Of a stretch of DNA of 64,000 bases, positions 8,965-20,287 are shown in pieces. The notes beneath the pieces are model-generated. The model was given only the letters and a program-made list of their open reading frames with translations, ran no database searches and was not told the DNA's origin. Each line of letters begins with the position of its first letter. The first letter of the stretch is position 1. The position numbers and the translations under genes were made by a program. Source of the stretch: Arcanobacterium phocae (GTDB lineage Bacteria; Actinomycetota; Actinomycetes; Actinomycetales; Actinomycetaceae); the NCBI RefSeq assembly GCF_900105865.1, contig NZ_LT629804.1:1612001-1676000 (forward strand), in the 5' to 3' direction.

Positions 8965-10848
8965 TTATTTACGTGAGCCGCGGAGAAGTTTAGCAACAGC
9001 TACGACCACATTTCCTGCTTGCATATGTTGGTGAGCTAGAACGGACTGCCGCGAAGCATGAGCTAAGAACTGTTTGCTGATACCCAACGAAGCTAGTGGC
9101 TGTCTGACGTTAGCTTCATTCAAAGACTTCTGGATACATGCACCGGCTCCGCCATCGACCAGACCATCTTCAAGCGTCACAATACAGCGCGCCCGGCTAC
9201 AGACCTGCACCAGATCAGTATTAGCTGGTATCGCCCATCGTGGGTCAATAACAATAACCGGCTCTTCAAGCTGCTGGGCTGCCTCAACCATTGTGTGCAC
9301 CAGCGGCCCATATCCAATCAAAACAATCGGGTCTTCATCACCCACTTTTTCATAAACAACGTCAAGTGTGCCAATACGCCGGAGGGTAGCCAGATCCGAT
9401 GGCACAGCACCTTTTGGATAGCGCACAATCGTTGGGGAAGGTTTCGCAATAGCCTCATGCAGAAGCTCACGCATACGTGTCTCGTCACGCGGGACTGCCA
9501 CTTCCATTCCCGGAACCATATTCGCGATTGCCATATCCCACATGCCATTGTGCGAGGCACCATCGTCACCAGTGACACCGGAACGGTCCAAACAAATTGT
9601 TACCGGCGCGCCATGAAGCGCAACGTCCATTAGTAGCTGATCATATGCCCGATTCATGAACGTTGCATATAAGGCAACTACCGGATGGAATCCCTGCTGG
9701 GCTAGGCCGGCAGCCATCGTCATAGCGTGTTGTTCTGCTATACCCACATCTATAACACGCTCTGGAAGTTGCTTCTTCATTGGCCCAAGGCCAACTGGAA
9801 GCATCATCGCGGCGGTAATTCCAACCACGCTAGGATTCTCTTTCGCGATTTCAACGATTTCTTCCGCGAACACTGATGTCCATCCGAATCGTGACGGCTC
9901 GACTGGAAGCCCGGTTTCTGGGTGAATAACTCCCACTGCATGGAACCGATCTGCTTCGTGTTCTTCGGCTGGCTTGTAGCCGCGACCTTTTTCGGTGATG
10001 CAATGGACGACGACGGGGCCACCATACTTACGTGCCATTGTGAAAGCTTCTTCAAGTTCGGACATATCGTGACCGTCGACTGGACCGAGATACTTTAAGC
10101 TCAGAGAATCGAAAATGCCGGCATCAACAAATACATCTTTCATTCCGCGTTTCAGTCCATGCAGGGCATCGTAGGTTAGTTGACCAGCCAGTCCTGATTT
10201 TTGTAAAGTCCGTTTGCCCCAGCTAAGTGCCCGTTCATAGGTACGGTTAACGCGCATCGCATCCATTTTGCGTACGGCATCGATTCGGCGGACAATACCA
10301 CCAACAGTTGGCGCATAAGAACGTCCGTTATCATTGATAATAATAACAAGGGGACGATCTGGATCTTCGGCTATGTTATTGAGAGCTTCCCACGCCATGC
10401 CGCCGGTCATCGCACCGTCACCAATGATTGCTACTGCCCGTTGATCTTTACCAGAAAGTTGCATACCCCGCGCGATTCCGTCTGCCCACGAAAGCGCGGT
10501 AGAAGCGTGTGAATTTTCGACGACGTCGTGTAGTGATTCCGTGCGAGATGGATATCCAGAGAGGCCATTTTCCTTACGCAAATTATGGAAGTCATGGCGG
10601 CCAGTTAGTAATTTATGAACGTAGGACTGATGCCCGGTGTCAAAGACAAGAACGTCATTCGGTGAATCGAAAACACGGTGTAGCGCGATTGTTAGCTCTA
10701 CTACGCCAAGATTAGGACCGAGATGTCCACCAGTGCGAGCAACATTTGTCACCAAGAATGAACGAATCTCAGCGGCCAATGCAGGTAGTTGATCAGGTGT
10801 TAAGGCCTTCACATCTTGTGGACCATTAATGGAACTTAGCATACCCAT
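8965..10848 (-). CDS. dxs: 1-deoxy-D-xylulose-5-phosphate synthase
   Basis: A 627-residue thiamine-diphosphate enzyme that condenses pyruvate and glyceraldehyde 3-phosphate, the first step of the MEP isoprenoid pathway. The thiamine-binding motif GDGAMTGGMAWEALNN is present, followed by the transketolase-like pyrimidine-binding domain with VGIAEQHAMTMAAGLA and the C-terminal domain (RYPKGAVP). GGAGG lies about 10 bases before the ATG at 10848; a second in-frame ATG two codons later is the alternative. The polyprenyl synthase at 48383 would use the isoprenoid units made downstream. Confidence 0.96.
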   Translation of the reverse strand: MGMLSSINGPQDVKALTPDQLPALAAEIRSFLVTNVARTGGHLGPNLGVVELTIALHRVFDSPNDVLVFDTGHQSYVHKLLTGRHDFHNLRKENGLSGYPSRTESLHDVVENSHASTALSWADGIARGMQLSGKDQRAVAIIGDGAMTGGMAWEALNNIAEDPDRPLVIIINDNGRSYAPTVGGIVRRIDAVRKMDAMRVNRTYERALSWGKRTLQKSGLAGQLTYDALHGLKRGMKDVFVDAGIFDSLSLKYLGPVDGHDMSELEEAFTMARKYGGPVVVHCITEKGRGYKPAEEHEADRFHAVGVIHPETGLPVEPSRFGWTSVFAEEIVEIAKENPSVVGITAAMMLPVGLGPMKKQLPERVIDVGIAEQHAMTMAAGLAQQGFHPVVALYATFMNRAYDQLLMDVALHGAPVTICLDRSGVTGDDGASHNGMWDMAIANMVPGMEVAVPRDETRMRELLHEAIAKPSPTIVRYPKGAVPSDLATLRRIGTLDVVYEKVGDEDPIVLIGYGPLVHTMVEAAQQLEEPVIVIDPRWAIPANTDLVQVCSRARCIVTLEDGLVDGGAGACIQKSLNEANVRQPLASLGISKQFLAHASRQSVLAHQHMQAGNVVVAVAKLLRGSRK

Positions 10849-10931
10849 TCGCTGATAGCCTCCTTAGCTCATACCTACCTAGGTTACCAGCGTTATTGGC
10901 TTTCTCCCTACTTATTTCCGCTTTCATCTAG

Positions 10932-13610
10932 TCACTGGACAAGGGAGCGTAATACATATTGCAGTATTCCACCGTGACGGTAGTAGTCAGCCTCACCAGG
11001 CGTGTCTATTCGTACTTCTGCTTCAAACTCTGTGATACCGCGACTCTGGTGGACTGCTCTAACAGATACCCGGCGCGGTATATTTCCGCTGTTTAAAACT
11101 TCTATACCAGAAACGCTCACCGTTTCTGTTCCATCTAACCCCAGGGTTTGCGCATTCGTGCCAGCAATAAATTGTAGCGGTAGCACACCCATTCCGATCA
11201 GATTGGAGCGGTGGATGCGTTCGAACGATTCTACAAGAACTGCTTTGATTCCTAGAAGCGCGGTTCCCTTTGCGGCCCAGTCCCGTGACGAACCTGATCC
11301 GTATTCTTTTCCTCCCAATACAATTAATGGGACATTAGCCTTCTGGTAGGCCATTGCTGCGTCGTAAATGGCGTCTTGCTTATCCGTAAGAAAATTGTAT
11401 GTATAACCACCTTCTACTCCGTCAAGTAATTGGTTGCGTAGCCGGATATTGGCGAATGTTCCACGAATCATTACTTCGTGGTTGCCACGACGAGATCCAT
11501 AAGAGTTAAAATCCCCTCGTTCAATACCATGCTGAGCCAGGTACTGGCCAGCAGGTGAGTCCGGCTTGATAGCGCCAGCCGGAGATATATGGTCTGTCGT
11601 AACTGAATCTCCAAGTTTGGCCAATACCCGTGCGTTGGAAATATCTCTCACTGGAGTAAGATCCATGGCCATCCCGTCAAAGAACGGAGCTTTACGCACA
11701 TACGTAGAGTCATTGTCCCATGTAAATGTTGACCCCGTTGGGGTTTCTAAACGTTGCCACCGCTCATCACCGGCAAATACGTCCGCATATGCCGATTCAA
11801 ACATATCCCGGTTAACAGATCTATCGATTGTTCCTTGAACTTCCCGAGCTGATGGCCAAATGTCTGCTAAGAAAACGTCGTGTCCGGCTGAGTCTTGGCC
11901 TAGTGGCTCATGAGCGAAATCGATATCCATGGTTCCAGCCAACGCATATGCAATAACAAGTGGCGGCGAAGCAAGGTAGTTCATCTTGATATCTGGATTT
12001 ATTCGTCCTTCAAAATTACGATTTCCAGAAAGAACGGAAACCACTGCTAAATTGGCATTATTGATAGCAGCTGATATTTCTTCTGGTAGTGGTCCAGAGT
12101 TGCCGATACATGTTGCGCACCCATACCCAACAAGATGAAAACCGAGCGTTTCCAAGGCAGGCCAAAGTCCTGCTTTCTTGTAATATTCTGTCACCACTTG
12201 AGAGCCCGGAGCCAATGAAGTTTTCACCCATGGTTTTACTGTGAGACCCCGTTGAACTGCTTTTTGAGCCAGTAAACCGGCAGCCATCATAACAGATGGA
12301 TTTGACGTATTCGTGCATGACGTGATCGATGCGATTGCTACAGAGCCATGATCGATTTCAATATCTGCGTTGTTAAGATGGATCTTAGTTACTTTGTGAG
12401 GTCGATCGTCCCCTAGATCGTCAGTGTAGTGAGAAAGATTATCTCGGAAACGAGCTTTTGCCGAAGCCAATTCAATACGATCTTGTGGGCGCTTTGGTCC
12501 CGCAATGGACGGTACTACTGTTGCCAAGTCTAGTTCTAGGTACTCAGAATATGTTACTTCTTGTTCCGGGGCATGCCATAAACCTTGAGCTTTGCTGTAG
12601 GCTTCGACCAAAGAAACCTGTTCTTCAGGTCTGCCGGTCAACCGCAGGTATTCAAGCGTCACATCATCGATCGGGAATACAGCAGCGGTCGAACCAAATT
12701 CAGGAGACATATTCCCGATTGTTGCCCGATTCGCCAACGGCACTGCGCTTACTCCGTGCCCGTAGAATTCCACGATTTTACCGACAACGCCATGCTTGCG
12801 TAGCATGTCAGTAATTGTTAGGACGACGTCGGTCGCCGTCGCTCCGGCTGGTATTTCACCGGTTAATTTGAACCCAACGACGGGCGGTATCAACATGGAA
12901 ACAGGCTGCCCAAGCATAGCAGCCTCAGCTTCTATACCGCCCACTCCCCAGCCAAGCACCCCCAGCCCGTTTACCATTGTGGTATGCGAATCAGTACCAA
13001 CACAGGTATCTGGGTAAGCAACAGCTTCGCCGTCGTTATCACGAACCATAGTAACGCGCGCAAGACGTTCGATATTTACCTGATGGACGATCCCTGTTCC
13101 TGGCGGGACAACTGTAAAGTTGTTGAACGCGCCTTGTCCCCACCGCAAAAACTGATATCGTTCCTCGTTACGGCTATACTCAAGATCCATATTGCGTTGC
13201 AGTGCGTTAGCTTGACCGAATACGTCAATCTGTACTGAATGGTCAATAACCATTTCAGCGGGATTCAGCGGATTTATAGCATCTGGATTTCCACCGAGTT
13301 GCACTACGGCTTCGCGCATGGTGGCTAAATCGACGATACATGGCACCCCCGTAAAATCCTGCATAACAACTCGTGCTGGGGTGAACTGGATTTCTACCTG
13401 TGGCTCAGCAACTGGATTCCAGGTAGCGAGCGCACGGATGTGATCAACAGTCACATGTACGCCGTCTTCGTGTCGTAACAGATTTTCTGCCAGAATTTTA
13501 AGCGAATACGGTAATGTGGTGAGCTCTGGCAGTGTGTCGAGCCGATAGATAGCGTACTTTTTTCCGGCGACAGCAAGATATGACTTGGCATGGAACGTAT
13601 CTCGGCTCAT
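10932..13610 (-). CDS. acnA: aconitate hydratase A
   Basis: An 892-residue [4Fe-4S] enzyme that interconverts citrate and isocitrate. Cluster ligands are in [15 protein letters not shown] and [14 protein letters not shown]. The C-terminal swivel domain has [19 protein letters not shown] with the catalytic Ser region. The start follows AAGGAG. The gene has its own promoter in the 62-base gap behind fhs, with a perfect palindrome over the -10 box, so it is probably regulated separately from the purine operon. No other TCA-cycle gene is in the window. Confidence 0.97.
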   Translation of the reverse strand: MSRDTFHAKSYLAVAGKKYAIYRLDTLPELTTLPYSLKILAENLLRHEDGVHVTVDHIRALATWNPVAEPQVEIQFTPARVVMQDFTGVPCIVDLATMREAVVQLGGNPDAINPLNPAEMVIDHSVQIDVFGQANALQRNMDLEYSRNEERYQFLRWGQGAFNNFTVVPPGTGIVHQVNIERLARVTMVRDNDGEAVAYPDTCVGTDSHTTMVNGLGVLGWGVGGIEAEAAMLGQPVSMLIPPVVGFKLTGEIPAGATATDVVLTITDMLRKHGVVGKIVEFYGHGVSAVPLANRATIGNMSPEFGSTAAVFPIDDVTLEYLRLTGRPEEQVSLVEAYSKAQGLWHAPEQEVTYSEYLELDLATVVPSIAGPKRPQDRIELASAKARFRDNLSHYTDDLGDDRPHKVTKIHLNNADIEIDHGSVAIASITSCTNTSNPSVMMAAGLLAQKAVQRGLTVKPWVKTSLAPGSQVVTEYYKKAGLWPALETLGFHLVGYGCATCIGNSGPLPEEISAAINNANLAVVSVLSGNRNFEGRINPDIKMNYLASPPLVIAYALAGTMDIDFAHEPLGQDSAGHDVFLADIWPSAREVQGTIDRSVNRDMFESAYADVFAGDERWQRLETPTGSTFTWDNDSTYVRKAPFFDGMAMDLTPVRDISNARVLAKLGDSVTTDHISPAGAIKPDSPAGQYLAQHGIERGDFNSYGSRRGNHEVMIRGTFANIRLRNQLLDGVEGGYTYNFLTDKQDAIYDAAMAYQKANVPLIVLGGKEYGSGSSRDWAAKGTALLGIKAVLVESFERIHRSNLIGMGVLPLQFIAGTNAQTLGLDGTETVSVSGIEVLNSGNIPRRVSVRAVHQSRGITEFEAEVRIDTPGEADYYRHGGILQYVLRSLVQ

Positions 13611-13625
13611 GAGCTCTCCTTCGAA

Positions 13626-13645
13626 CTATCTTAATATCAAGATAG
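13626..13645. promoter_or_regulatory. palindromic operator candidate at acnA
   Basis: CTATCTT and AAGATAG form a perfect 7-base inverted repeat around a 6-base A/T-rich centre. It covers the predicted acnA -10 box. The shape recalls MarR-family sites of the ATCTTGA-TCAAGAT type. It does not match the DtxR/IdeR iron box or the AcnR site as I remember them. The regulator is unknown. Confidence 0.55.
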
Positions 13646-13667
13646 CAGAGATTTTGGTGCTTGTCAC
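13639..13667 (-). promoter_or_regulatory. acnA promoter
   Basis: On the minus strand GTGACA (13662-13667) and TATCTT (13639-13644) are separated by exactly 17 bases, a good vegetative -35/-10 pair. The -10 box forms one arm of the palindrome at 13626-13645, so a bound regulator would block it. Confidence 0.6.
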
Positions 13668-13672
13668 ACGCT

Positions 13673-15346
13673 CTAGAACAGCCCAGACACCTTCCCGTTA
13701 TCGTCGACATCTATGCGCTCAGCCGCAGGCTCTGCTGGTAAACCCGGCATCGTTAAAATATCTCCGGTATACACAACAATAAATCCTGATCCCGCATTAA
13801 CTTTGACGTCTTTAACATGAAGGGTGAACCCTCGTGGGCTTCCAAGTTCATGAGGATTATCGCTAAAGCTATATTGCGTCTTTGCCACACATACCGGCAG
13901 GTGAGACAAACCAAGCTTTACAATATTCGCTATGCTTCGCTGTGCTCGTGAGCTAATATCAACCGCACAACCGCCATATACCTTCGTGACAAGTTTATGG
14001 AGCTTTTCTAATAACGAATCATTATCGGCATATGGAAAAGCAATGTCTGACGCAGTTTCGCATAACCGAATAACTTCCTGCGCTAGCTCGGCACCACCTG
14101 TACCACCATCCGCCCACACCGTTGAACGAACGCAACGCACGCCGTATTCCACACACCGCGAAACAACATGCTCTATTTCTGCTTCAGTATCTGTTGGAAA
14201 CACGTTCAGAGCAACAACCGTTGGCAGTTGGTATACCTGCGTCATGTTCTCGATATGCTTGATAAGATTAGGTAAACCAGTTGCAACCGCCTCAACATTC
14301 TCAGTAGCTAGATCATGTTGCGAAACTCCCCCGTGCATTTTTAATGCACGTACGGTTGCTACTATCACGGCGCAATGAGGCTGGTTGCCAGTAATGCGAC
14401 ACACAATATCAAGGAATTTTTCAGCGCCTAGATCCGCGCCGAATCCGGCTTCGGTAACTGTGTATTCAGTCAGACTGCGAGATAGCTTAGTAGCGAGAAC
14501 CGAATTACAGCCATGCGCGATATTAGCGAATGGGCCACCGTGAATAAAAGCCGGCGTATGCTCTAGAGATTGAACCACATTCGGTTTTATTGCTTCTTTG
14601 AGTAACGCCGTCATCGCACCAACAGCTCCTAAATCTTGAGCTGTGACTGGCTTTCTGTCATACGTGTAGCCAACGATGATCTTTCCGAGTTTTTCTTTGA
14701 GGTCGCTAATTGACGTAGCCAAACAGAAGATAGCCATCACTTCGCTAGCAACCGTCATTTCAAAGCTGTCTTCTCTACTCACTCCGTCTACCGGTGATCC
14801 TAGCCCATCAACAAGATGGCGTAGCTGCCGATCATTCATATCAACACACCGTTTTATCACAATATTCTTAGGATTTATCCCAAGTCTATTACCCTGATAA
14901 ATATGGTTATCGAGCATTGCAACCAACAAATTATTGGCCGCCGAAATCGCATGAAAATCGCCAGTGAAATGTAGATTGATATCTTCCATCGGCACTACTT
15001 GAGCATATCCTCCACCGCAGGCCCCGCCTTTGAGCCCAAACACAGGGCCGAGTGACGGTTCCCGCAATGCCATAGATACGCTTTTTCCTAGTCTGTTCAA
15101 AGCATCGGCTAAACCCACCGTCGTCGTCGTTTTTCCTTCGCCTGCAGGTGTTGGCGACATCGCTGTAACCAGAATGAGTTTATTCGTCTCGATTCGGGAC
15201 TCGTCGATTGCGCTGATATCGATCTTGGCTTTATATCTACCGTAATGATCAACGAGATCCGGGGCTATGCCCAACCGTTTAGTTATTTCATCGATCGGAA
15301 GCATATGCGCCTGCTGAGCAATGTCAATATCTGATGGATATGCCAT
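13673..15346 (-). CDS. fhs: formate-tetrahydrofolate ligase
   Basis: A 557-residue enzyme that uses ATP to join formate to tetrahydrofolate, giving the 10-formyl donor used twice in purine synthesis (PurN and the AICAR transformylase). The nucleotide loop [18 protein letters not shown] and the following [20 protein letters not shown] are intact. It is the last gene of the purine operon, 11 bases after purL, with AGGAAAG upstream of its ATG. Its position after genes that consume its product, behind a leader that senses shortage of that product, makes its role clear. Confidence 0.97.
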   Translation of the reverse strand: MAYPSDIDIAQQAHMLPIDEITKRLGIAPDLVDHYGRYKAKIDISAIDESRIETNKLILVTAMSPTPAGEGKTTTTVGLADALNRLGKSVSMALREPSLGPVFGLKGGACGGGYAQVVPMEDINLHFTGDFHAISAANNLLVAMLDNHIYQGNRLGINPKNIVIKRCVDMNDRQLRHLVDGLGSPVDGVSREDSFEMTVASEVMAIFCLATSISDLKEKLGKIIVGYTYDRKPVTAQDLGAVGAMTALLKEAIKPNVVQSLEHTPAFIHGGPFANIAHGCNSVLATKLSRSLTEYTVTEAGFGADLGAEKFLDIVCRITGNQPHCAVIVATVRALKMHGGVSQHDLATENVEAVATGLPNLIKHIENMTQVYQLPTVVALNVFPTDTEAEIEHVVSRCVEYGVRCVRSTVWADGGTGGAELAQEVIRLCETASDIAFPYADNDSLLEKLHKLVTKVYGGCAVDISSRAQRSIANIVKLGLSHLPVCVAKTQYSFSDNPHELGSPRGFTLHVKDVKVNAGSGFIVVYTGDILTMPGLPAEPAAERIDVDDNGKVSGLF

Positions 15347-15357
15347 AGTTTACTTTC

Positions 15358-18300
15358 CTAGTTAGCGAAATACGCAACGGCCGATGCAAAGATTTTCATG
15401 TCATACTGGCCCGGAACATTGAGATAGCACCCATCGGAATACCGTTCGGTATGCCCCATCTTACCGAAGACTCGGCCGTCATCAGAGACCATTCCTTCAA
15501 TGGCGTTCACTGAATTATTTGGGTTGAATTCAATGGCCGTCGTTGGATCACCGGCAAAATCCACATACTGCGTAGCGATATTCTTAACCGGAACATTGCC
15601 AACGATGCGACCCTCACCATGCGAAATCGGAACCTGGAAGATATCCCCCGCATTAACCTGACGTAACCACGGGCTCGCGATATTCGCCACTCGAACATTA
15701 ACAATTGATGACTGATGACGCTTGATCGAATTGTAGGTCAAAGTAGGCATGTCAGCTGTTGGCTGCATGATTTTTCCATACGGAAGCAAACCCAATTTGA
15801 TTAAGGCTTGGAAACCGTTACAGATACCGCCAATCAATCCGCCACGGTTGTCCAATAGGTCAGTGATAGCCACAGCAACCTTAGCATTGCGCATAAACGA
15901 GGTAATAAATTTTGCTGACCCGTCTGGTTCATCACCGCCAGAGAATCCGCCCGGGATAAACAAAATCTGGGCATCGGCCAACCGATCCGCAAACGTATCG
16001 ATACTCGTTTCGATATCTGCCACGGACAGATTGTTAATGACAATAACCTCAGGATCTGCCCCAGCTTTTTGCCATGCCGCCGCGGTGTCATATTCACAGT
16101 TTGTACCAGGGAAGACTGGGATGAGTACACGCGGTTTTTCAATACGCGGCCCAGAATATGTTATTGCTTCGCCGGCAGTTTCAACGGCTGAAACATGTTC
16201 GTCTGGTTGCCCCGAACGCACCGGATACACTGGCTCAAGCGTCGCTTCATAAGAACGCTGAACCTCAGCGAGGTCTATGCGCGTCTGTCCATGTACAAAT
16301 GCAAATTCGTCGTTGATGTCACCAAGATAGATGGCATCATCGAGATCCGTCGTCGTCTCACACAAAAAGCCTCCGCGAACCGGCATAAAACTCGTGTGCG
16401 GATCGAAATGAGCTGCGAAACGAACTCCTAAGCGGTTTCCTAACGCCATTTTTACGCTAGCTTCCGCAACCGAAGTCCCAGTCAAACTATAGGCACTGAC
16501 GATCTCACCACGGTGAATATGCTGTGCGATCCTAGCGAAATAGTCCCGCGAAATATCTTGCGGGCAAAACAGATAGAGCTTGTTGCCTGCCTTCTTAAAT
16601 TCGGGCGAAATAATAGACTCAGTAGAACCAAGGCTTACCGCGAAGGAAACCAAGGTAGGGATGACATCGAGAGATTCAAACGTACCGCTCATAGAGTCCT
16701 TGCCACCAATAGCTGCTACACCAAGGTCAAGCTGGGCTTGGAACGCTCCCATCAAACTCGCTAACGGTAGTCCCCATTTCTCTGGGTCCTTGTGTAATGA
16801 GGGGAAATATTCTTGGAAGCTGAGATGAACCTGATCCGGGTCTGCCCCAACGGCGATAACTTTCGCCACTGAATCAATAACTGCATCGTATGCGCCCTGA
16901 TACGGGTCCGCTCCGCTCAAAACAGGGTTAAATCCATACCCCATGACAGAACACGTCGTCGTGTTGCCATTGGGAACTGGCAGTTTATGAACCATCGCCT
17001 GGATAGGAGTCTTTTGGTATCGACCACCTAGTGGCATCAGTACTGTATGTGTTCCAATAGTTGAGTCGAAGCGTTGAATCAGTCCTTCTTTGCTACAGTG
17101 GTTCAGATCCGCCATGAGCTCGCGCAGCCCGCTTGCCCAGTCAGAAACCTGATACTCCGGTAGCTGCTTGCCTGGATGCACGACGACGTTAGCTGTTTTG
17201 GGCGCACCATGTGTGTCGAGGAATGAACGCTCCAGCCGAACAACTTCCTGCCCCATATAGGACATCGACAGTACCGGTTCAGCAGTCACTTCGGCAACCA
17301 CTGCCATCTCCACATTTTCCGCATGGCAGTGTTGAGCCAGACGTGGCAGATCAGCGGGTGCAATAACTACCGCCATTCGCTCTTGTGACTCGCTGACCGC
17401 AATTTCGGTCGCGTTCAAACCAGCATATTTGGTGTGGACACGGTCAAGGTTAATCCGCAACCCGTCAGCAAGCTCCCCAATCGCAACAGCTACTCCGCCG
17501 GCACCAAAATCATTACATTTCTTAATGCACTTAGTAACCTCTGGGTGGCGGAACAGACGCTGAAGTTTACGTTCTTCAAGAGCATTGCCTTTTTGGACCT
17601 GTGCCCCGCAATCCCGAACTGAAGCCACATCGTGTGGCCGGGAAGAACCAGTTGCGCCGCCGACGCCGTCCCTACCCGTTGGGCCACCAATAAGAACAAC
17701 AAGATCGCCGGGTTGCGGAGTCGCACGCTGAATATTGTCTGCTTTCACGGCTCCTAGGACCGCGCCGATTTCCAAGCGCTTGGCAGTATAAGAGGCATCA
17801 TAAAACTCATCAATATACGAGGTCGCTAACCCAATCTGGTTGCCGTATGAGGAATAGCCGTCAGCTGAAACAGTGACAATTTGGCGTTGTGGCAGTTTAC
17901 CAGGCAAGGTTTCTTCCAGCGGTTGGAGCGGATCGCCCGCTCCAGTGACGCGCATAGCAGCATACACATATGCTCGGCCAGATAACGGATCGCGGATTGC
18001 ACCACCGATGCAGGTTGCGGCGCCGCCAAACGGCTCGATTTCGGTTGGATGATTATGCGTTTCGTTCTTAAACAGCAATAACCACTCTTCGTTTTCGCCT
18101 TCGACGTTGACCTCGACCTTAATTGTGCAGGCATTGATCTCGTCGCTAATATCGAGCTGATCTAGCTTGCCGTGGGCACGCAAATATTTCATAGACATCG
18201 TCGCAATGTCCATCAACGTCACGGGTTTGCCCGGAGCGATGTCAGATTTGATCCGCAGGTAGGACTCATATGTGCGGGCAACACGCTCATCGTCAATATC

Positions 18301-19005
18301 GACTTTAGCCAGCTCCGTGGTAAACGTCGTATGCCGACAATGATCTGACCAATAGGTATCAATGACTTTTAGTTCGGTTTCCGTCGGGTTACGGCCAATT
18401 CGAGTGAAATAGTCTTGGACAAGAGTCAGATCTGCTAGATCCATCGCCGCGGCATTATCATCAAGGTAGGTACGAAGTTCTTCCTTGCTCATCGTCGTAA
18501 AGTTCGCTACCTCAGGGACGGCTTGTGCTGGAGTAGTCTGCAACGCGAGAGATTGTGGCAGTTCTAGTGATACTTCATGAGAGTCTACCGAGTTAATAAG
18601 ATATGTTTTGATCCTAGCTAGTTCGCCGTCAGTCACTCCACCGCTGATAACGTATACCCGTGCATAGCTGATACGCGGTTTATCAACTTGAGCCATCATT
18701 TGGATACACACCGCAGCGCTATCAGCACGCTGGTCAAACTGCCCGGGCAAGTAGCTAACGGCAAAGACTCGATCGCTAGGACGCGTCGCCAGCTCCACAA
18801 AATAGTTATCTACTGGAGGCTGGGCAAAAACCTGAGTGACTGCACGATCAAACACCTGTGCCGATATATTTTCGCAATCATAACGATTAATAATCCGCAC
18901 ACCAGTAACAGAATCAATATGTAAAAATGAGCGAAGATCGTCAGCAAGATTATCGGCAGCAGGATTCGTGCCTGGCTTAGCTTCAACATAAATTCTAGAG
19001 ATCAT
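15358..19005 (-). CDS. purL: phosphoribosylformylglycinamidine synthase, single-chain
   Basis: A 1215-residue large-type PurL that makes FGAM from FGAR, glutamine and ATP. The N-terminal and two AIRS-like halves (TYWSDHCRHTTF, HNHPTEIEPFGGAATC, GGKDSMSGTF) are followed by a fused class I glutaminase from about residue 940 (IPVFPGTNCEYDTAAAW) with the nucleophile Cys in GGICNGFQALIKLG. Most actinobacteria instead use separate PurS, PurQ and small PurL. The ATG at 19005 follows GAGG and overlaps purD by 11 bases; longer in-frame starts would run further into purD. Unlike PurF in this operon, its glutaminase looks intact. Confidence 0.95.
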   Translation of the reverse strand: MISRIYVEAKPGTNPAADNLADDLRSFLHIDSVTGVRIINRYDCENISAQVFDRAVTQVFAQPPVDNYFVELATRPSDRVFAVSYLPGQFDQRADSAAVCIQMMAQVDKPRISYARVYVISGGVTDGELARIKTYLINSVDSHEVSLELPQSLALQTTPAQAVPEVANFTTMSKEELRTYLDDNAAAMDLADLTLVQDYFTRIGRNPTETELKVIDTYWSDHCRHTTFTTELAKVDIDDERVARTYESYLRIKSDIAPGKPVTLMDIATMSMKYLRAHGKLDQLDISDEINACTIKVEVNVEGENEEWLLLFKNETHNHPTEIEPFGGAATCIGGAIRDPLSGRAYVYAAMRVTGAGDPLQPLEETLPGKLPQRQIVTVSADGYSSYGNQIGLATSYIDEFYDASYTAKRLEIGAVLGAVKADNIQRATPQPGDLVVLIGGPTGRDGVGGATGSSRPHDVASVRDCGAQVQKGNALEERKLQRLFRHPEVTKCIKKCNDFGAGGVAVAIGELADGLRINLDRVHTKYAGLNATEIAVSESQERMAVVIAPADLPRLAQHCHAENVEMAVVAEVTAEPVLSMSYMGQEVVRLERSFLDTHGAPKTANVVVHPGKQLPEYQVSDWASGLRELMADLNHCSKEGLIQRFDSTIGTHTVLMPLGGRYQKTPIQAMVHKLPVPNGNTTTCSVMGYGFNPVLSGADPYQGAYDAVIDSVAKVIAVGADPDQVHLSFQEYFPSLHKDPEKWGLPLASLMGAFQAQLDLGVAAIGGKDSMSGTFESLDVIPTLVSFAVSLGSTESIISPEFKKAGNKLYLFCPQDISRDYFARIAQHIHRGEIVSAYSLTGTSVAEASVKMALGNRLGVRFAAHFDPHTSFMPVRGGFLCETTTDLDDAIYLGDINDEFAFVHGQTRIDLAEVQRSYEATLEPVYPVRSGQPDEHVSAVETAGEAITYSGPRIEKPRVLIPVFPGTNCEYDTAAAWQKAGADPEVIVINNLSVADIETSIDTFADRLADAQILFIPGGFSGGDEPDGSAKFITSFMRNAKVAVAITDLLDNRGGLIGGICNGFQALIKLGLLPYGKIMQPTADMPTLTYNSIKRHQSSIVNVRVANIASPWLRQVNAGDIFQVPISHGEGRIVGNVPVKNIATQYVDFAGDPTTAIEFNPNNSVNAIEGMVSDDGRVFGKMGHTERYSDGCYLNVPGQYDMKIFASAVAYFAN

Positions 19006-20275
19006 GGTGATCCTCAATTTCTCGAGCTGTGGTTCCAATATCATTACGGTAATGACTATGAGCGAAGGAAATAGCGCTCACGTGATCGTAGGCAGAGTCA
19101 ATAGCTTCACCGAGCGAAGCACCGAATCCGAGAACGTTAAGTACGCGACCAGAAGCGCTTTCTAGTTCACCGTTGCCGTTGCGTTTAACACCAGCGAATA
19201 TGAGATACGGTTCGACGTCGGCTGGAAACGATACAACATCGCCCGTCACCGGGTGTTCCGGGTAGCCTTCAGCAGCCATGACCACGCAAGCCGCATGACG
19301 GTCTTGGCATTCAACGACGACATCTGCCAATCGGCCTTGACTCGTGGCTCGGAAAATAGAGAGCAGATTGCCCTTAAGCAGAGGCAAAACCACCTGAGTT
19401 TCCGGATCGCCAAAACGAGCGTTATATTCGATCACTTTTAGCCCGTCAACAGTGAGCATCAAACCAAAATATAAACAGCCTCGAAAATCAATTCCGTCCT
19501 TGATTAAACCAGTTAAAGTTGGCTGCATAATTTTTTGTTCGAACTCAGTTGCAATCTGTGCAGTAAAAACAGGGTTAGGAGCGATACACCCCATTCCGCC
19601 AGTGTTTGGCCCGCGATCGCCGTCGAAAATTTTCTTGTGGTCCATACTCGAGACGAGGGGCTTAATGGTTTTGCCATCGCACAATGCGAGTACTGAGATT
19701 TCCGGGCCAGAAAGAAATTCCTCAATAATGACTGCTGCCGAACTCTCCCCAAATTTCCGCCAGACCATAAAATCAGCCAGCACGCTATGTGCCTGCGCTA
19801 CGTCGTCGACAATAACCACTCCTTTGCCCAATGCCAGTCCGTCAGCTTTGATAACTAGTGGATAGGATGCACGTTGGGCATATTCTTGGGCCTGTTGAAC
19901 GTCGTGAAACTCAGCGTAGCTAGCGGTTGGAATGCCATGCCGAAACATAAATTGCTTCGCAAAGCTCTTCGACCCTTCCAGCATGGCGCCACGCTGACGT
20001 GGACCAAAGCATGCTATCCCGGTATCTTCCAATGCATCCACCAAACCTGCCACAAGTGGGTTATCGGGGGCTACTACGCACAGCTCAATTTCATTGGCTG
20101 AGCAAAACTCAACAATAGCTGGAATATCTGTTGCCCCAATATCAGGATGGGTAGTTGCAAATGTCATGGTATCGTTGCCGGGGATAACGTCCAACACGAT
20201 ATCTGGGTTATCTTCGATAAGCCGGGCGCCAATAGCGTATTCCCGCCCACCGCTTCCGATCAGGCAAACTTTCAC
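18995..20275 (-). CDS. purD: phosphoribosylamine-glycine ligase
   Basis: A 426-residue ATP-grasp enzyme that joins glycine to phosphoribosylamine to give GAR. The N-terminal GSGGREYA motif, the ATP-grasp segment VIKADGLALGKGVVIVDD, and the metal-binding ARFGDPETQVVLPLL are all visible. It is the eighth gene of the purine operon, 12 bases after the AICAR transformylase gene, with AAAGGGA before its ATG, and its end overlaps the start of purL by 11 bases. Confidence 0.96.
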   Translation of the reverse strand: MKVCLIGSGGREYAIGARLIEDNPDIVLDVIPGNDTMTFATTHPDIGATDIPAIVEFCSANEIELCVVAPDNPLVAGLVDALEDTGIACFGPRQRGAMLEGSKSFAKQFMFRHGIPTASYAEFHDVQQAQEYAQRASYPLVIKADGLALGKGVVIVDDVAQAHSVLADFMVWRKFGESSAAVIIEEFLSGPEISVLALCDGKTIKPLVSSMDHKKIFDGDRGPNTGGMGCIAPNPVFTAQIATEFEQKIMQPTLTGLIKDGIDFRGCLYFGLMLTVDGLKVIEYNARFGDPETQVVLPLLKGNLLSIFRATSQGRLADVVVECQDRHAACVVMAAEGYPEHPVTGDVVSFPADVEPYLIFAGVKRNGNGELESASGRVLNVLGFGASLGEAIDSAYDHVSAISFAHSHYRNDIGTTAREIEDHHDL

Positions 20276-20287
20276 ATCGTCCCTTTC

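Noticed and set aside
13626..13645. Iron box (DtxR/IdeR) at acnA
   Set aside because: The palindrome lacks the TTAGGTTAGCCTAACCTAA-like pattern.
18688..18924. Plus-strand ORFs inside the purine operon
   Set aside because: They are out-of-frame readings of purL and neighbours with no binding site or family features.
19006..19044. Longer N-terminus of PurL
   Set aside because: It runs deeper into purD, lacks a binding site and adds residues not found in the family; the ATG at 19005 has GAGG.
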